Positions 12,590 to 25,379 of a stretch of 64,000 nt of DNA are shown here, in pieces. Within the stretch, counting starts at the first letter, position 1, and each line of letters opens with the position of its first letter. The stretch comes from Epiperipatus broadwayi (taxonomy: Eukaryota > Onychophora > Udeonychophora > Euonychophora > Peripatidae). Under the pieces are notes generated by a model. The model had not been told where the DNA came from and ran no database searches. It was given only the letters and a program-made list of their open reading frames with translations. The position numbers and the translations under genes are program-made. The stretch spans positions 370,001 to 434,000 of the forward strand of contig JAQFVV010006548.1 in NCBI GenBank assembly GCA_028023455.1. The letters run 5' to 3'.

Positions 12590-15240
12590 AAAAGGAATGT
12601 TTTGCTTTGTCTTTTTAAATGAAGTGTCAATTACCAATTATGTATTCTAATTATTTATTAAATACTTACCTACCTTATAAATCTCACCTATGTAAAATTG
12701 TTTCTTCTTAAAATGAAATCCAAAACTCTGTTGTATACAATTTATATACCACAATAGACTATTTCTTCCTCATTACTACGAAATCATTATTCCAGCATCA
12801 TTCCTTATTTTTTTTATTATCTATCTCATTTTAAGAAATATTACACATAAACCAATTAAAAACTATTTTGATGTATCTATTGTTATTCCTATGTTATAAC
12901 CATCTAAACATTTTTAATTTCCATCATTAAATAAAAAACCATTTCATTTTAAATAGCTTCATTTGCTTTTATTCTACGATTGAATGCTGACTTCTTGCAT
13001 CACTCATGAATATTAATGTGAAATCCATCTATTAAATCATGATGTTAATATTTGTGGATGATACTTTTTTTTTTTTTCTCTCTCTATAAAAATGAGTGCA
13101 GTATTCTATCTTTAAAATATTTTGAGATAGTTTTTTGAAAGTAATTAGAGCTATAAAATTCAATATTTGCATGTATTTATTTAGCATATATGCAACAAAT
13201 TTTCTTTTTGAACATCAAGAAAGTTATTTGGACACTGAATTTTGTTTAAACAGTTCTTAAAAACAATTAATTGGTGATGAAAGAAATTATAGAGAATTAA
13301 TATTTGTAAAATTTATTTAACTCAATAGTTTTGTAACTCTAAATTTCTGTAACCACCCTACTGCTTACACATCTCACCAATAGTCCAATTATATTCTTGA
13401 CAACGAGCTCTTCTTTATTTATTTTCAGAACTTCAATTTCACAGGTTTATCTTTCCACTAGTTTTTACACACTATTTTTCCTTTTTCTTAATTCTCATGC
13501 AGACTTTTTATCAGTTTTACTAATTTGCATAAAATGTTTCGTAACATGCAGACTAGCCTGTTGTTATTTTCAGTAATTAGTTTTTTTCTGCATACTAACT
13601 TTATTTTTAGGGTATTTTAGCATATCAACATAAAAGCTTGTAAACACACATACTTTTATTCTTTAACAAAATATATATGCATATATAGCAGTTTACATAA
13701 TCTTCACAGGTACTATGCTTATCTGTAAACAACTATTGCATATGCACACATTAATACATATAGTTAGTCTGCATTTCATATAAATACATATGATTTGCAC
13801 CATGTTTGATTAAATCACATACTCATTTATTTTATTATAATGGAATAAAAATGGTAATGATGATCAGGTATGCAAGATCCACTGATTAGCCCACATTCAA
13901 GCCTTCAGCTAGAGATGCCAAATATTTACAAAAATCGTATAAAAGGCTTGTTTTTATTCAATACATCCCACAAATTGCAACACCTAAATTGGAATGATAT
14001 AAAAATGTATAAGGTGATTATGATAAGAAGTTTTGTTATGTATTACAGATTTCTGTACATCAGCCTATTTTAAGACAAAGTTCTTTCAAAATATCCCATG
14101 AATGTAGAGTGTCAAATTGTAAAGGAATAAAATGTTTATAATGCTAAAACTAACAAAACAGAATATACAAAATCAACTTATCTAACATACTTCATGACTT
14201 GTCCCAAACTATAAGGATATAAAAGTCAAAAACCAACATTTCAAATAGTCTTACAAATTATGGGATCCAAATCATAACCACAAAATATAGATTTTTATTT
14301 AATACCCATATTAACATGAGTGTTAAATTGTAACAAATTATCCTTCAAATCGACAAAGCCTAAACATTAAACACCAAATAAGTGTGGATATTATAAGTTT
14401 TAAATCTAAACAAACTATATTGTGCTAGGTAGTATAATTCAAATATCAATTTCAATACATACCATTACTAATTTTATAACATAAAATTATATTTCTAATC
14501 GAATAATAAGCATCCAATACATAATAATTTAAAATATGATGACATTCAATTATAGTTGCCTTTGTTTACACTGAAACCTTACAAATTACTAAATTAGCTC
14601 AAATATGGATTTTGTCCAAAATAACATAAAATAATTATGATCTTCTAATCAGTTACCAATATCTAGCTATAATAAATTATTTAATCTATTATTATATATG
14701 TAACTAGCTCAAATAATAATGATATATTGAATTTACAGGAGAGAAAGTAACCCATAACAATATAGGCACTTACCTATCCAATTGTTTGATTCCTGGATTA
14801 TTTTATGTAATGGGGTAAATCAATACATAATCATTAAATACTAAAATTTTATTAGCTAATAGATTTGCATAACTAATTGAAATGATCACTGAAACAAGTT
14901 TGTTTGTTTAACCGAATTAACATTTATTAATGAATATAAAAATGATAAATAATAAAATGTTTATAATGTACATTCCAATAATATATCATGAAGTATATCT
15001 TTCATCTGAATTAATAAAATAAGTATTTCTACAGCACAGATTCAACTACTTCATGTCTATTGTATAATATAAAGAATTGCTATAATACCAAAATGTTGAT
15101 GCACACACACACAATTAAAATACAAGATCTAATAATTATTACTTAATACTCACCATAGAACAATTTATTAAAACAAATAAAATATTGTTTATTAGCTTAC
15201 TTTATTTTCAAAGTATAATATCATGTTTTAAATATAAACC
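12590..15240. other. very AT-rich noncoding
   Basis: About 2.65 kb with poly-A/T runs and short TG/CA patches. The frame at 13870-14073 has no recognisable motif. No gene or known element recognised. Confidence 0.5.
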
Positions 15241-16816
15241 ACTAAACATCACATAATCACCATTTTTTATGCATACTCAAGCCATTTACACAAAGGTAAA
15301 ACTCTCCATATTATAGTGTCACTCATTGTAAGCCAGAGTAAACAATGGATGCAGGAAGTTTTGTGCATAAAATCCTTATCTAGTGCCTATTCATCCAATA
15401 TCCCTAGACTAATTTAGATTGTGGCTTTATCAGTGAGAAGCCTTGGATCTGAGGGCACTAACATTTAGATCTTAGGATTTAATGCAACTCTCCAGCAGCT
15501 ATATTTTAAGTAACTATAAAAAATAAGTCCAAAATGAAAGCACAATATTTTCAAGTTCATGAGCTGGTATAGTTATATAGATCTAAATTCAATTCAGAAT
15601 CCATACTTTTTGGCATCTTTAGTCCTTTAATAACCAGTTACCATAAATACACTGGGAAGAATTGGTATTAAACCCCTAAACATATTATCACCACTATTTA
15701 CACTTAAATAAGTTGTTTACACAGAGGCAAAACTCTCCAAACAGTAGGGCCACTCAATGCAAGAGTTAGTAATCAATGGATTCAGAAAGGTTCATGCATA
15801 AGATCCCCATCTAGTGCCTACTCATCCTATTTTCTAGCTTGTCATTTTCATCAATAATGAACCTTGGATCTGAGAGCGGTGCACCTATCTTAAAACCTAA
15901 TGCAATCCTCTAGCAGCCATATATTACCTATTATTCTGGAATACACCAAGTGGTGCTACCATATGAAAAGTTTTGCCTGGGTAAACAGCTTGTCTAAGCA
16001 TAAAGCATGGTGATCATGCAATGTGTAGTGGTGTAATACCAATTCTGCCCAATAGACTTTTGGTGATTGTGATTATTGAAGAACCAGACAAAAAGTGTGG
16101 ATGCTAAACGGAGTTCAGATTTGTATGACTACAAATAAATGAACTTGAATTGAAAACATTGTTTTCATTTTGGACTCAAAAGCTTTATAGTTTGCTAAAA
16201 AGATGAAATGTGGCTGCTGGAGAGTTGCATTAGATCATAAGATCTAAGTGCAGTGTCCTCAGATCCAAGGTTTTTCACTTATCAGTCATAACTTAGAAAC
16301 TAGTCTGGGGATATTTGGATGAGTAGGCCCTAGATATATTTTAAGCCCAAACATCCCTGCATTCATTGATGACTGTAGTTTGCACTGAGTGGTGCTTCCA
16401 TTTGGAGAGATTTGCCTGTGTAAAGATGGTGTAAGCATAAAAAAGATGATCGTGTGATTAGTGGCTTAATACCAATCGTGCCCAATAGAATTATGGTGAC
16501 TGTGGTTATTAAAGATTCAAAGACACCAAAAAGTATAGATGCTGAACTGAGTTCAGGATCCATGAGCTTCAATTGAAGACATTATTTTGTTTTCATCTTA
16601 AAGCTTTCTAGTTATCTAGAAGGTTGGATTAGATTCTAAGATCTAGGTGCAGTGTTCTCTAGATCCAAGACCTCTCGTGAAAGCCATAAACTAAAAACTA
16701 ATCTGGGGCAATTGCAAGAATAGCATCAAGATTTTATGCACAAACCTTCCTACATTCATTGATTACTCTGGCTTGTGCTGAACGGTGCTACTCTACAGAA
16801 TTTTGCCTGTGTAGTT
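15241..16816. repeat. R1 repeat cluster, tandem units that invert at the centre
   Basis: Two units read forward (15241-15675 and a partial one to about 15945) and two read in reverse (about 15950-16395 and to 16816). The reverse units are about 430 bp apart, measured between taataccaattctgcccaat (about 16035) and its counterpart near 16467. Hallmarks are caaaactctcc ends, tctagtgcctactcatcc, and ccttggatctgag. Divergence between units is appreciable. No protein is encoded; the minus frame at 16363-16572 is chance. A non-autonomous inverted-repeat element or satellite is likely. Confidence 0.8.
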
Positions 16817-18639
16817 TTAAATGTAATCATTCAAATTATTCAATAATTATAAGATGAAATATCTAATATAATTTTTTAATTTGTCCATAATGTTGCAAGA
16901 AATATATAAACTAAATAATCATTCCAAACATAAGATGCAGAAACAAACTATCGATAATGATGGATTTTAATATTTGTCACACCTCAATAGAGTAGCATTT
17001 TGAAATATTAAAATATGAATATCAATAGTTGTTTATTAAACCATAGTTTCCATTATATAGTTTAAGTACTTCAATGTTCATATCAAATATAATATACAGT
17101 TAACACAAACATATATCTTAAATTGAAACCTCTTAATCATTAAGATTTTGGAAATGTTTTAATATCTGGTAAAATGAAAAAACACACAGAAGAGTTTTAA
17201 TAATATTTAGCTTTTATTACTGCCTAGCATGTTTTCAATATATTTTTACTATATCATCATTCATGGCATATAGTGGTGTGATTATATGATTTTTTTTATA
17301 TCAATGATTAATTAACTGTTCATGTATTCAATTTCAATATTCAAATAGCTACTACTTTTAAAATGGGCATGCTCTGTTCTTTTTTAATAATAGAAAAACT
17401 GTCACCAGCTACTGTACATGCTTTTTAATTTTCAATTTTATATCCTCTTTCTGTTTACAATCTCTCTCCTCTTGTTACTCTCAAATCTATGCACCAGTTT
17501 TCCTGCTCATGGTCTGTAAATATTGAAGCTGTATTTCTTGTCTCGAGGGCTCTATTGTGTAAATATCTGGGCAAGTCTTGTTGACAAATTGGCCCTCAAC
17601 TACACACTAATATGCAGCACTGCAAGATGATTAGCTACACTCTGTTTACAGACCACTTGATGTATGTCAATTTGTTTGATATAGTGCTTTTAAAGTTATT
17701 AAGTGATGCAGTGGTTCGGAAATCTTATATCAATTTTATTTTTTATGTGTGGAATCTTTGGAATATAAGATAGGCTTATCCAGTTTTTTAGGTTCTCCAT
17801 GTGGTGGTTCAGCCAATGATTTTTATAGACTCTCTATGGTGTTTATGATTTCATCGGGTGATTATATCCTCTATTTCCATGAGGTCATTCTTCATGTTCC
17901 TCTTTTGATATGGCATCCAAACTTGCGTAATATGTGGAAGATTTGTGCTGAAAACCCTCTGATTCCATTTCGTTTGTGTATTTTAATGCTATTGATCTAG
18001 AATTGCTTGATCCTCATATTTAGTGGGGTTTTAATCATCATTCTGTAGTCTATGATGTGACCTAGTCTTTGCATTAATAAGTGTCCAAAAACTTTATTAC
18101 TCTATCATTGTCTTACACCTCTCAGTGGTCCATTCTCGGTTTTTGCTATCTCTGCAATTCCTGTTGTGTTTCATCCAATCTTGTGTCAGCTCAAGCACTC
18201 ATAAAGTAAGTTATCTACATATCTCACATGTTAACTCAGAGTTTAAATATCTATGAGTAGGTGCACAATATATTTTTCTATTTTAGTTCTAGGAATAGAT
18301 GAGTTGATGATACTGTCGGTAGATCGATCATTAGTCATTATTCATTTTTATATTTGCCATTTTATGTAAAAACTTTTCAACCATTTCAAAAACTCTATTA
18401 TGAATTGCCGTTTGCAATAATCATAGTTGCTGTTACTTAGCAACGCATTAATCCCCTCACTTGATTAATTCAGAGCACTGAGATCATATGACTTTTACAT
18501 TGAGTGATGCAAATTTTATTAAAAAATTTGTATCGATTTAATTTGAATATTTGCTGAATCCCAATTCTTCAGCTTACTCAGTCATAAAGTAGTAAGTGAC
18601 AGTTTTGGTCATTTGTAAAAGTATGCATTGCAAGGATCA
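16817..18639. other. noncoding, one unassigned short frame
   Basis: AT-rich until about 17450, then less so to about 18430. The 83-codon plus frame at 17749-18000 lies in the less AT-rich part but matches no family I recognise. A small decayed element is possible. Confidence 0.35.
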
Positions 18640-19548
18640 ATAATCAGCCTCAGAATTTTGAAAAACAAGATAGTTTACTTGAGCTGATAATAAAAGCTTA
18701 AAACAGATCGAATTAAAGCAGAAAATGGGTGAATTAAAATAATGGATAAAAATATGAGGTACAAAAGTTGAAATTGAAAATAGATAACTTATGCCAGTCC
18801 TTAAACTGAAAAAGTCAAATATGTAAGAAAATGCACTTTTTAGAGAAACAAAGCAGAAAATCGGAATGCGATTTAATAGAATGCGACAATTGGATCCAAC
18901 GTACCAATGAAACCATATCAGAAACAATTGGTAACATTAAATAAATAAATCAAGATTCATGGCAGGGAAATACGGAAAAATTAGTAACTAATATAGAAAT
19001 CACGATTTGAAAATGACCCCTCATTAGATCAGATTATTGAAAAGTCACTAGAATACTGAATTTCTTACCACAAAGTCATAAAGATAAATCAAAGTGTTAA
19101 GGTAAAGCGACACTAATCATACATGAAAGTCAACATGATTAAGATAAGCTATGAAAAACATGGAAAGTGATGAGTTGGCAAATAAAACGACGGTTAGACT
19201 GTTATAATGATAAATGCGGACCATCACAAAGCAATCAATACATAATAGATAGTTTGAAAGGATTGACAAAGATCTCACAGCAGCAACAGCTAATGAAAAC
19301 ATTATAAATCAAATAATGACTGATTATTTGGATTTTCTGTATAAAAGATCATCAAAACTATTCCTACCAAAAACCGAAATGTATGATACCTAATCACAGA
19401 ATTTAAATCAAGCATATATGCATAGTGACAAATACATTATATGCTATGAATAGACTCAAGAAAAATGATGAAATACAACAAGAAATAGAAAACATCGATG
19501 CTTGGAGAAAGAAGATACAATGTGGAAATATAAAGAAGATAATAATAA
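18640..19548 (+). other. possible decayed 5' region of the following LINE
   Basis: Less AT-rich sequence directly left of the gap. A plus frame near 18830-18940 reads FLEKQSRKSECDLIECDNWI, with Cys spacing faintly like a degenerate PHD-type finger, which some LINE ORF1 proteins carry. Stops are frequent. Opposite-strand frames (18637-18927, 19117-19302) look like shadows. Continuity with the LINE after the gap is unproven. Confidence 0.25.
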
Positions 19549-20048
19549 NNNNNNNNNNNNNNNNNNNNNNNNNNNNNNNNNNNNNNNNNNNNNNNNNNNN
19601 NNNNNNNNNNNNNNNNNNNNNNNNNNNNNNNNNNNNNNNNNNNNNNNNNNNNNNNNNNNNNNNNNNNNNNNNNNNNNNNNNNNNNNNNNNNNNNNNNNNN
19701 NNNNNNNNNNNNNNNNNNNNNNNNNNNNNNNNNNNNNNNNNNNNNNNNNNNNNNNNNNNNNNNNNNNNNNNNNNNNNNNNNNNNNNNNNNNNNNNNNNNN
19801 NNNNNNNNNNNNNNNNNNNNNNNNNNNNNNNNNNNNNNNNNNNNNNNNNNNNNNNNNNNNNNNNNNNNNNNNNNNNNNNNNNNNNNNNNNNNNNNNNNNN
19901 NNNNNNNNNNNNNNNNNNNNNNNNNNNNNNNNNNNNNNNNNNNNNNNNNNNNNNNNNNNNNNNNNNNNNNNNNNNNNNNNNNNNNNNNNNNNNNNNNNNN
20001 NNNNNNNNNNNNNNNNNNNNNNNNNNNNNNNNNNNNNNNNNNNNNNNN
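19549..20048. other. assembly gap, 500 N
   Basis: Exactly 500 undetermined bases, the usual placeholder for an unsized scaffold join. Order and spacing across it should not be trusted. Long frames that cross it are artefacts. Confidence 0.99.
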
Positions 20049-20700
20049 AGATAGAGGAAGAATTGAAGGATGTAGAAGTAAAATTAAAATCATTAGAAGA
20101 TAAAGTGTGAGGAGATAAAGGAATTATTGAGTAGGAATGATAAGAAAAGAAGTAGATAAGGAGGACCAGAAGACATGGTAGAAAATGTTCATAGATAGCA
20201 GTAGAAAAAGTAGATTATGAAACAGTATTGATAGAGGTTCACTAATTAGAGAATGTGGGGATATAATTGTAAGGGAAAATAGAAGTAGGTATGTAGAGTA
20301 TGTTTGCCTGGAGCTAGAATTAAGGATGTGCAGATAAAGTTAAAAAGCAAGGTAGTAGAGATATATATGTTATGGTGGGGACTAGTAATTGATTAGAGTC
20401 ATCAGAGAGAATAATGGATGATGTATATGGATGTTGATTAGGGAACTTGATTATCTGATTAAAGTCAAGAATAGAATAGCTGATTTATTAATAAGGTTTG
20501 ATAAGAGTTCATTTGTTAGATAGGTTATCGGCTTTAAATGAGAGATTGAAAATTCAGTGAGAGAAATAATGTTATGTTTAGGGATGTGGGGTAATTGTTT
20601 ATTGGGGAGAGATGTTATAGCAGATAGTGTTTCACTTGTGTTGGAAAGTCAGTTTTAGAGTTGGATTTATAAAGAACTTTTTCTGAAAATCATATGGGTT
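20049..20700 (+). pseudogene. LINE ORF1 remnant with SGNH/GDSL-esterase-like domain
   Basis: It begins with a charged, coiled-coil-like piece (IEEELKDVEVKLKSLEDKV, 20051-20107). After several frameshifts come blocks that match SGNH hydrolase order: IYVMVGTSN near 20362-20388, ERIMDDVYG near 20408-20434, and VMFRDVWGNCLLGRDVIADS near 20572-20632. The last block corresponds to the conserved block of this family that precedes the catalytic Asp-x-x-His region, which is not intact here. In CR1-like elements this domain may help ORF1 bind membranes or lipids; here it is only a remnant. Confidence 0.55.
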
Positions 20701-20829
20701 GGTTTTAACGTAAGATATGTTAAAAATGGATTTAATATATAAAGTAAGTAAGGAATTTTGATTTTGATATAATATAGATATGAGAAGGAATGGGTTTATA
20801 AAATTAATGGTAAGATGTAATGATAACGA

Positions 20830-23800
20830 AATGAGAAGAAAAGAATTTAAGAATTTACAAAAGAGTATAGTTAGGAAAAGAAGAAGTTATTAAAATTAGG
20901 TTTTGAGATATACAGGTGGTAGGAAACCAGAAAAGTGGATGGAATTAAATAAAACAATTAAATGAAGAGCAGGAGTATTAGCAGTAGTGAAACACATTTA
21001 AGGAAGAAGAAGAACCTATTTGGAACAGTTGGTATAACTGGGTATAAGTAGAAAAAGAAGAAGAAAAAAGAAGTGGTACAGTATGGGTGTTATATCAAAA
21101 AAATATTTAAATATTGTTAAATGTCAAGAACACTTGTGGTTTGAAATAAGGTTGGGTAGACAGAATGGATGGTGGCTATAGTTTATATAGCTACTGGAGA
21201 TAGTCAAATTATATTGGAGTGGAATAGTAACATATCCGAATGTTTAGTTAAGGATATACAAAGTTTTAAAGAAAAGGGAAGAGAATAATGGTTATAGGGG
21301 ATATGAATGGACATATTGAAGAAATTGATGATGTAGATAATAAAAATGGACAGCTTTTGAAGAATTTTTGTCAGAAAGTGAATTTGAGTATTGGAAATTT
21401 ATTAAATATTTATGAGGGACAATACACATGGTCAGAAATAATATATTTCACACAATAGATTATGTATTGGTAGAGAAAGAGGGAATAAATAAAATACGGA
21501 AAATTAAGGTATTTGATAATGAAGAAAAAGTATGCACTAGTGATCATAATTTCATTGTAATTGAAATGGTTAGTAATGTGATGGAGAATAGAAATAAAAG
21601 TAGAAATAATAGTGAAAGATGTGGATGGAGAGTAAATGATAAGAATAAGTTGGAAGAGTATAAAATACAAGTTGAAGAAATAATGGAAGAGTGGGTTGGG
21701 GATGAGTATAAGGATTGGTGTAAGGAAGTAGAAAAAGTTGCAAATAGGGTTTTAGGTGAGAATATTGAAAAGAATAAAAGTAATAAAAAAATTAAAATTA
21801 GTAAAAGTGTAAAAGAAAGGAAAGAAGCATGTAGAGAATATAAGTGTGCTATTAAGAATAAGGAAAGTGAAAAAGATATTAATGCTAAATGGGAAAAGTA
21901 CTTAGAAAAGAAGAAGTTGGCTAAAATAGATATTTATAGAGAGAGAATGAAATTGAATAGTAAATTGTTGGAGGATATTAATAAAAGTGGAAGAGATGGA
22001 AGTAAAAAATTTTGGAATTATATTAAAAGGAGAAATGTAGGGGAGAGAGAGTTAGTATTACTAGATGATGAGGAACTGAGTGTAGTTCCGATCTATTTAG
22101 AGAGAATCTTAAATAGTTATGTAATGAATATAGAAAAGATGTTAGATGTGAATGATAGAATATTAGAAAATATGAAAGAATATAGTAATGGGAATATTAG
22201 TTTTTCAGAAAATGAACTAAATGAGGTAGAGAAGAAATTGAAAAGTGGGAAGGCAAGAGGTTTAGATGGATGGGCAGCAGAGATGGTAATGAATTTAGGA
22301 TATAGGGCAAAAGTAAAGTTATTATCCTGTTTTAATAAAATGGCACAGAATAGAGTTTTCCCAAGTAGTTGGAGTAATACAAGAGTAAGGTTATTATTTA
22401 AAGGAAAGGGTAAGGATCATAGAAAGTTGAATAATTATAGACCGATAGCGGTAACATCAGTTTTATATAAAGTTTTTCAGATCGGCTAGTAAAGTTGTAA
22501 AATGGATGGAAAGGAATAATGTAGTGGGTGAAATGCAAGGAGGTTTTAGATTAGATAGGCGTATAGGAGATAGTTTATTTGTAGTTACACAACTTATGGA
22601 TATGAGTAGGAATGCAGATAAACAGTTATATATGAGTTTTATAGATATAGAGAAGGCATATGATAGAGTAAATAGAAATAGATTATGGATAAGTTTAGCA
22701 AATTTGGGAATGGATGAAGCTTTAATAGATATTATTAAGAAATTATATGAAAATAATTATTATATATATCAATTAGAGAATATAGAATCAATTAAAGTTA
22801 AAAATGGTGTGGGACTAAGGCAAGGATGCCCTATGTCACCTATTTTGTTTGTGTTGTATTTGAGTGAAATGGAAAGAGCAATAGAAAGATTAGGAAGAGG
22901 GATAGAGATACCGTTAATAGGTAGTAAGGAGTATATATTTTGTCAGGTCTTTTTTTGCAGATGATATATTTTTGTGTGCAGAAAAAAGAGAAGATATGGA
23001 AGTTATGTTGAGGACATGTGCAAGGGTGGGTAAAGAGATGGGGATTAAATTTAGTGAAGAAAAATCAAATATAATGATGGTTAATACTGAGGAAAGAGAA
23101 GATGTAGAATTTTTATTGGGAGATATTAAGTTAAGTGTGGTGAATAGATATAGTTATTTGGGAATTATTTTAAGTAATCAGAAAAATTATTTGGATGAAT
23201 GGGAGAAAAAATTGATAAATGAAGCAAAGAAAAAGAAAGGGATTGATAAAGAAATTAACAGTATTTTCATATAATAAATATGATGTAGCTAGAATTATAT
23301 GGAAAGGAGTTGCAGTAGCAGGGTTAACATATGGTAATGATGCATTATATGTTAGTAAAAAGATATTAGATTATTTAGAAAAAGCTCAAAGGGAAGTAGG
23401 AAGACATGCATTGGATGCAGAAGTATGGACAGCAAGGGAGGCAATTCAAGGAGAAATGGGATGGTCAAGTTTTCATATGAGAGATGCAAAAAGTAAAATG
23501 AAAATGTTTGGTAGATTGCAGTTTATGGATAATAAAAGAATAGCTAAAATAGTATTTAATTGGGTTATGAGTAAAGGGCAGGTAACAAGATGGGTGAGAA
23601 AGGTAATGCGCTATGCAAAAGATTTGGATAAAGAATTTATATCAGTATATTTGTACAAAAGATGGGATGATTGTGTTAAGAGGATTATTGAGTGTTATAG
23701 TAGTAAGGAATGGGATAAAAGAATAAATTTATTAATAAAGACTAGGGAGTTAGAGAGATGGAGAAATAGTATGGAGAGTAAAAAGAGTTTAAATATATAT

Positions 23801-24181
23801 AGAAATAAACAGAATATTAGGTGTGAGTTAATATATGATAATAGTAAGGAAAGTAGTTTATTGTTTAAGGCTCGAACGGGATCTTTAGCTACAAAAGAAT
23901 ATACATGTAAATGGAAAAATATGGGTGATTTATTTTGTAAATTATGTAAGGAAGGAATTGAAAATATTAGGCATTTGTTAATTGAATGTAAATGTTTGAA
24001 AACAGAAAGGGTACATATAATGAAGTTGTGGAAAAATAAATATGAAAAGAGTGATTATACAGAAAGTGAATTATTGGTTTTTATGCTGGGTTTGGGAAAA
24101 GATAAGGGGGATTTAGATATAAAGGTTATAGAGTTGACAAAAATTATGTTGTGGAAATGGGATAGAGCAGATTATGGGTAA
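20830..24181 (+). pseudogene. LINE ORF2 remnant: APE endonuclease, RT, Cys/His motif
   Basis: An endonuclease start is visible near 20960-21010 (AVVKHI/LRKKKNLFGTVGITGYK in two frames), with the core VIGDMNGHIEE at about 21293. RT pieces follow: GKARGLDGWAAEMVMNLG near 22250, NNYRPIAVTSVLYKVF near 22430, FIDIEKAYDRVN near 22638, GLRQGCPMSPILF near 22811, and the catalytic FADD at 22954-22965. The thumb follows, and then CKLCKEGIENIRHLLIEC near 23938. The long open pieces (21428-22489, 22506-22964, 22972-23274, 23219-24181) are joined by single frameshifts, so this copy decayed fairly recently. Confidence 0.8.
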
Positions 24182-24296
24182 ATTTAGAGTGGGGAATGTA
24201 AAAGAAAGTGGCTAACAGGTTTATCTGGGCTTAATTGCTGAGATATTCTTGACTTCGTTTAAGGAGAAGCCATAATACATCACATCACATCATCAC

Positions 24297-25275
24297 ATAA
24301 AAATGCCGTTTCCGCGGCCGATACCTTCGAACCTGCATTTTCTATAATACAACTTTTTTGTTGTGCTACAGATTGCAGGCCGCTATATAAAATCACCGTT
24401 AACATGTATGTTTTACATAGCAAATACATTTTGCGAATATCGCACAATTTATAAAATGATTACGAAGCTTGAGGAGAGGTTGTGTTTTTGAATTGGATGG
24501 AAATGTTATTTTTCATTGGATTTTTTTACTATTTTAAATATTGAAATGTTCAGATTTTGTATCATAATAATTATTTGACTTTTTACACCGTAGTGTCTTG
24601 AAGTTTTAAGTAGTAAATGTTGACAAAGAATATATGAATAAAGTTATTTGGAATTAGGTAACGAGTCAAATGTGTTGCTATTAACAACATTCAGACAGTT
24701 TTACCACATTTTATATATATATTTGTCGTTGTTTAAAAAAGTTTTAGTTCTTTCTTTTCTCAGACTACTGTTATTCTTTGTTGAATATAGTTTACGTTTA
24801 TTGTTATCATTTATTTTATAGATGTTAGTAAAAAAAAATATTTACAAAAATACGATTTTGATATTTTTTATTTTAACCGTAAAGCTAATCCTAAAACTAA
24901 CCCTAATCCTAACCGTAAACGTAACAAGTTTTACTTTTAGTTATCATTCTATTTGAAATAAAAACTAGCGGTAAACAAAATCTTCGACAGAAAAAATCTC
25001 CGATAGAAAATTGATTTTTTCTAATAAAAAGAAAACTAAAAAAGACGAATCAAACTGTAATTTGTTTATTTTATTTTACATTTATTATTATCATTTAATT
25101 TGTATACGTTAATAAAAAATAATATTTAAAAAAGACGATTTTCTTTTTGTTTTCGCATTACAAAAAACACATCAAAATGATTATAATTAACGGCCCGTGA
25201 ATGATCATATTTTATAATTTTAGCGTGAAAAGTGCGCCATCGAGTGGGATTTAGCAGCTATTCTACGAACGATTG
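24297..25275. mobile_element. TIR element B, copy 2
   Basis: From 24297 it follows copy 1 (3731-4110) closely. It extends to a right terminus near 25219-25254 (ttttagcgtgaaa, then gcgccatcgagtgggat), the inverted counterpart of the left terminus seen at 3693-3730. The left terminus itself is missing here; the LINE tail occupies its place. The interior has a duplicated block (about 24789-24860 and 25076-25145, gtttacgtttattgttatca-like) and a telomere-like tract. No transposase is visible, so it is non-autonomous. Confidence 0.6.
24873..24927. repeat. degenerate telomere-like repeat tract
   Basis: ctaaccctaatcctaacc and related hexamers occur near 24896-24914, a decayed CCCTAA-type array inside TIR element B. 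Too short and degenerate to be a chromosome end. Confidence 0.5.
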
Positions 25276-25379
25276 TTCCTAAGAATGAACATCAATTTTC
25301 TTATGAATATGATTGGAATATCTACTTTTTATATGAAACAGTTCATTTTAATCTTGGAACATTAAATTGTGATCTTTCC

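Larger units (their letters stand above)
20049..24296 (+). mobile_element. purine-rich LINE with esterase-like ORF1 and APE/RT ORF2
   Basis: A single non-LTR retrotransposon, strongly A/G-rich on the sense strand. It reads ORF1 (coiled-coil-like start, then SGNH-esterase-like motifs), then ORF2 with endonuclease, RT and C-terminal Cys/His motif, then a tail of short catca-type repeats at about 24277-24298. An esterase in ORF1 is known from the CR1 group of LINEs; the tail does not settle the clade. The 5' end is lost in, or beyond, the gap. The 3' tail abuts TIR element B, which suggests insertion into it. Frameshifts make the copy inactive. Confidence 0.75.

Noticed and set aside
12590-15240. 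Hidden exons in the long AT-rich stretch
   Set aside because: Only chance short frames; no codon pattern, motif or plausible splice pair was seen.
17749-18000. Small gene of 83 codons
   Set aside because: No recognisable motif, no splice or start context, and no related frame nearby.
19425-20110. Long open frames crossing the run of Ns on both strands
   Set aside because: They are open only because undetermined bases contain no stops; the real flanking parts are short.
21410-21670. Minus-strand frame rich in Ile, Tyr and Phe opposite the LINE ORF2
   Set aside because: Antisense of purine-rich LINE coding sequence; the plus strand carries the recognised domains.
24896-24914. True telomere or chromosome end
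   Set aside because: Only a few degenerate hexamers embedded in a transposon-like element.
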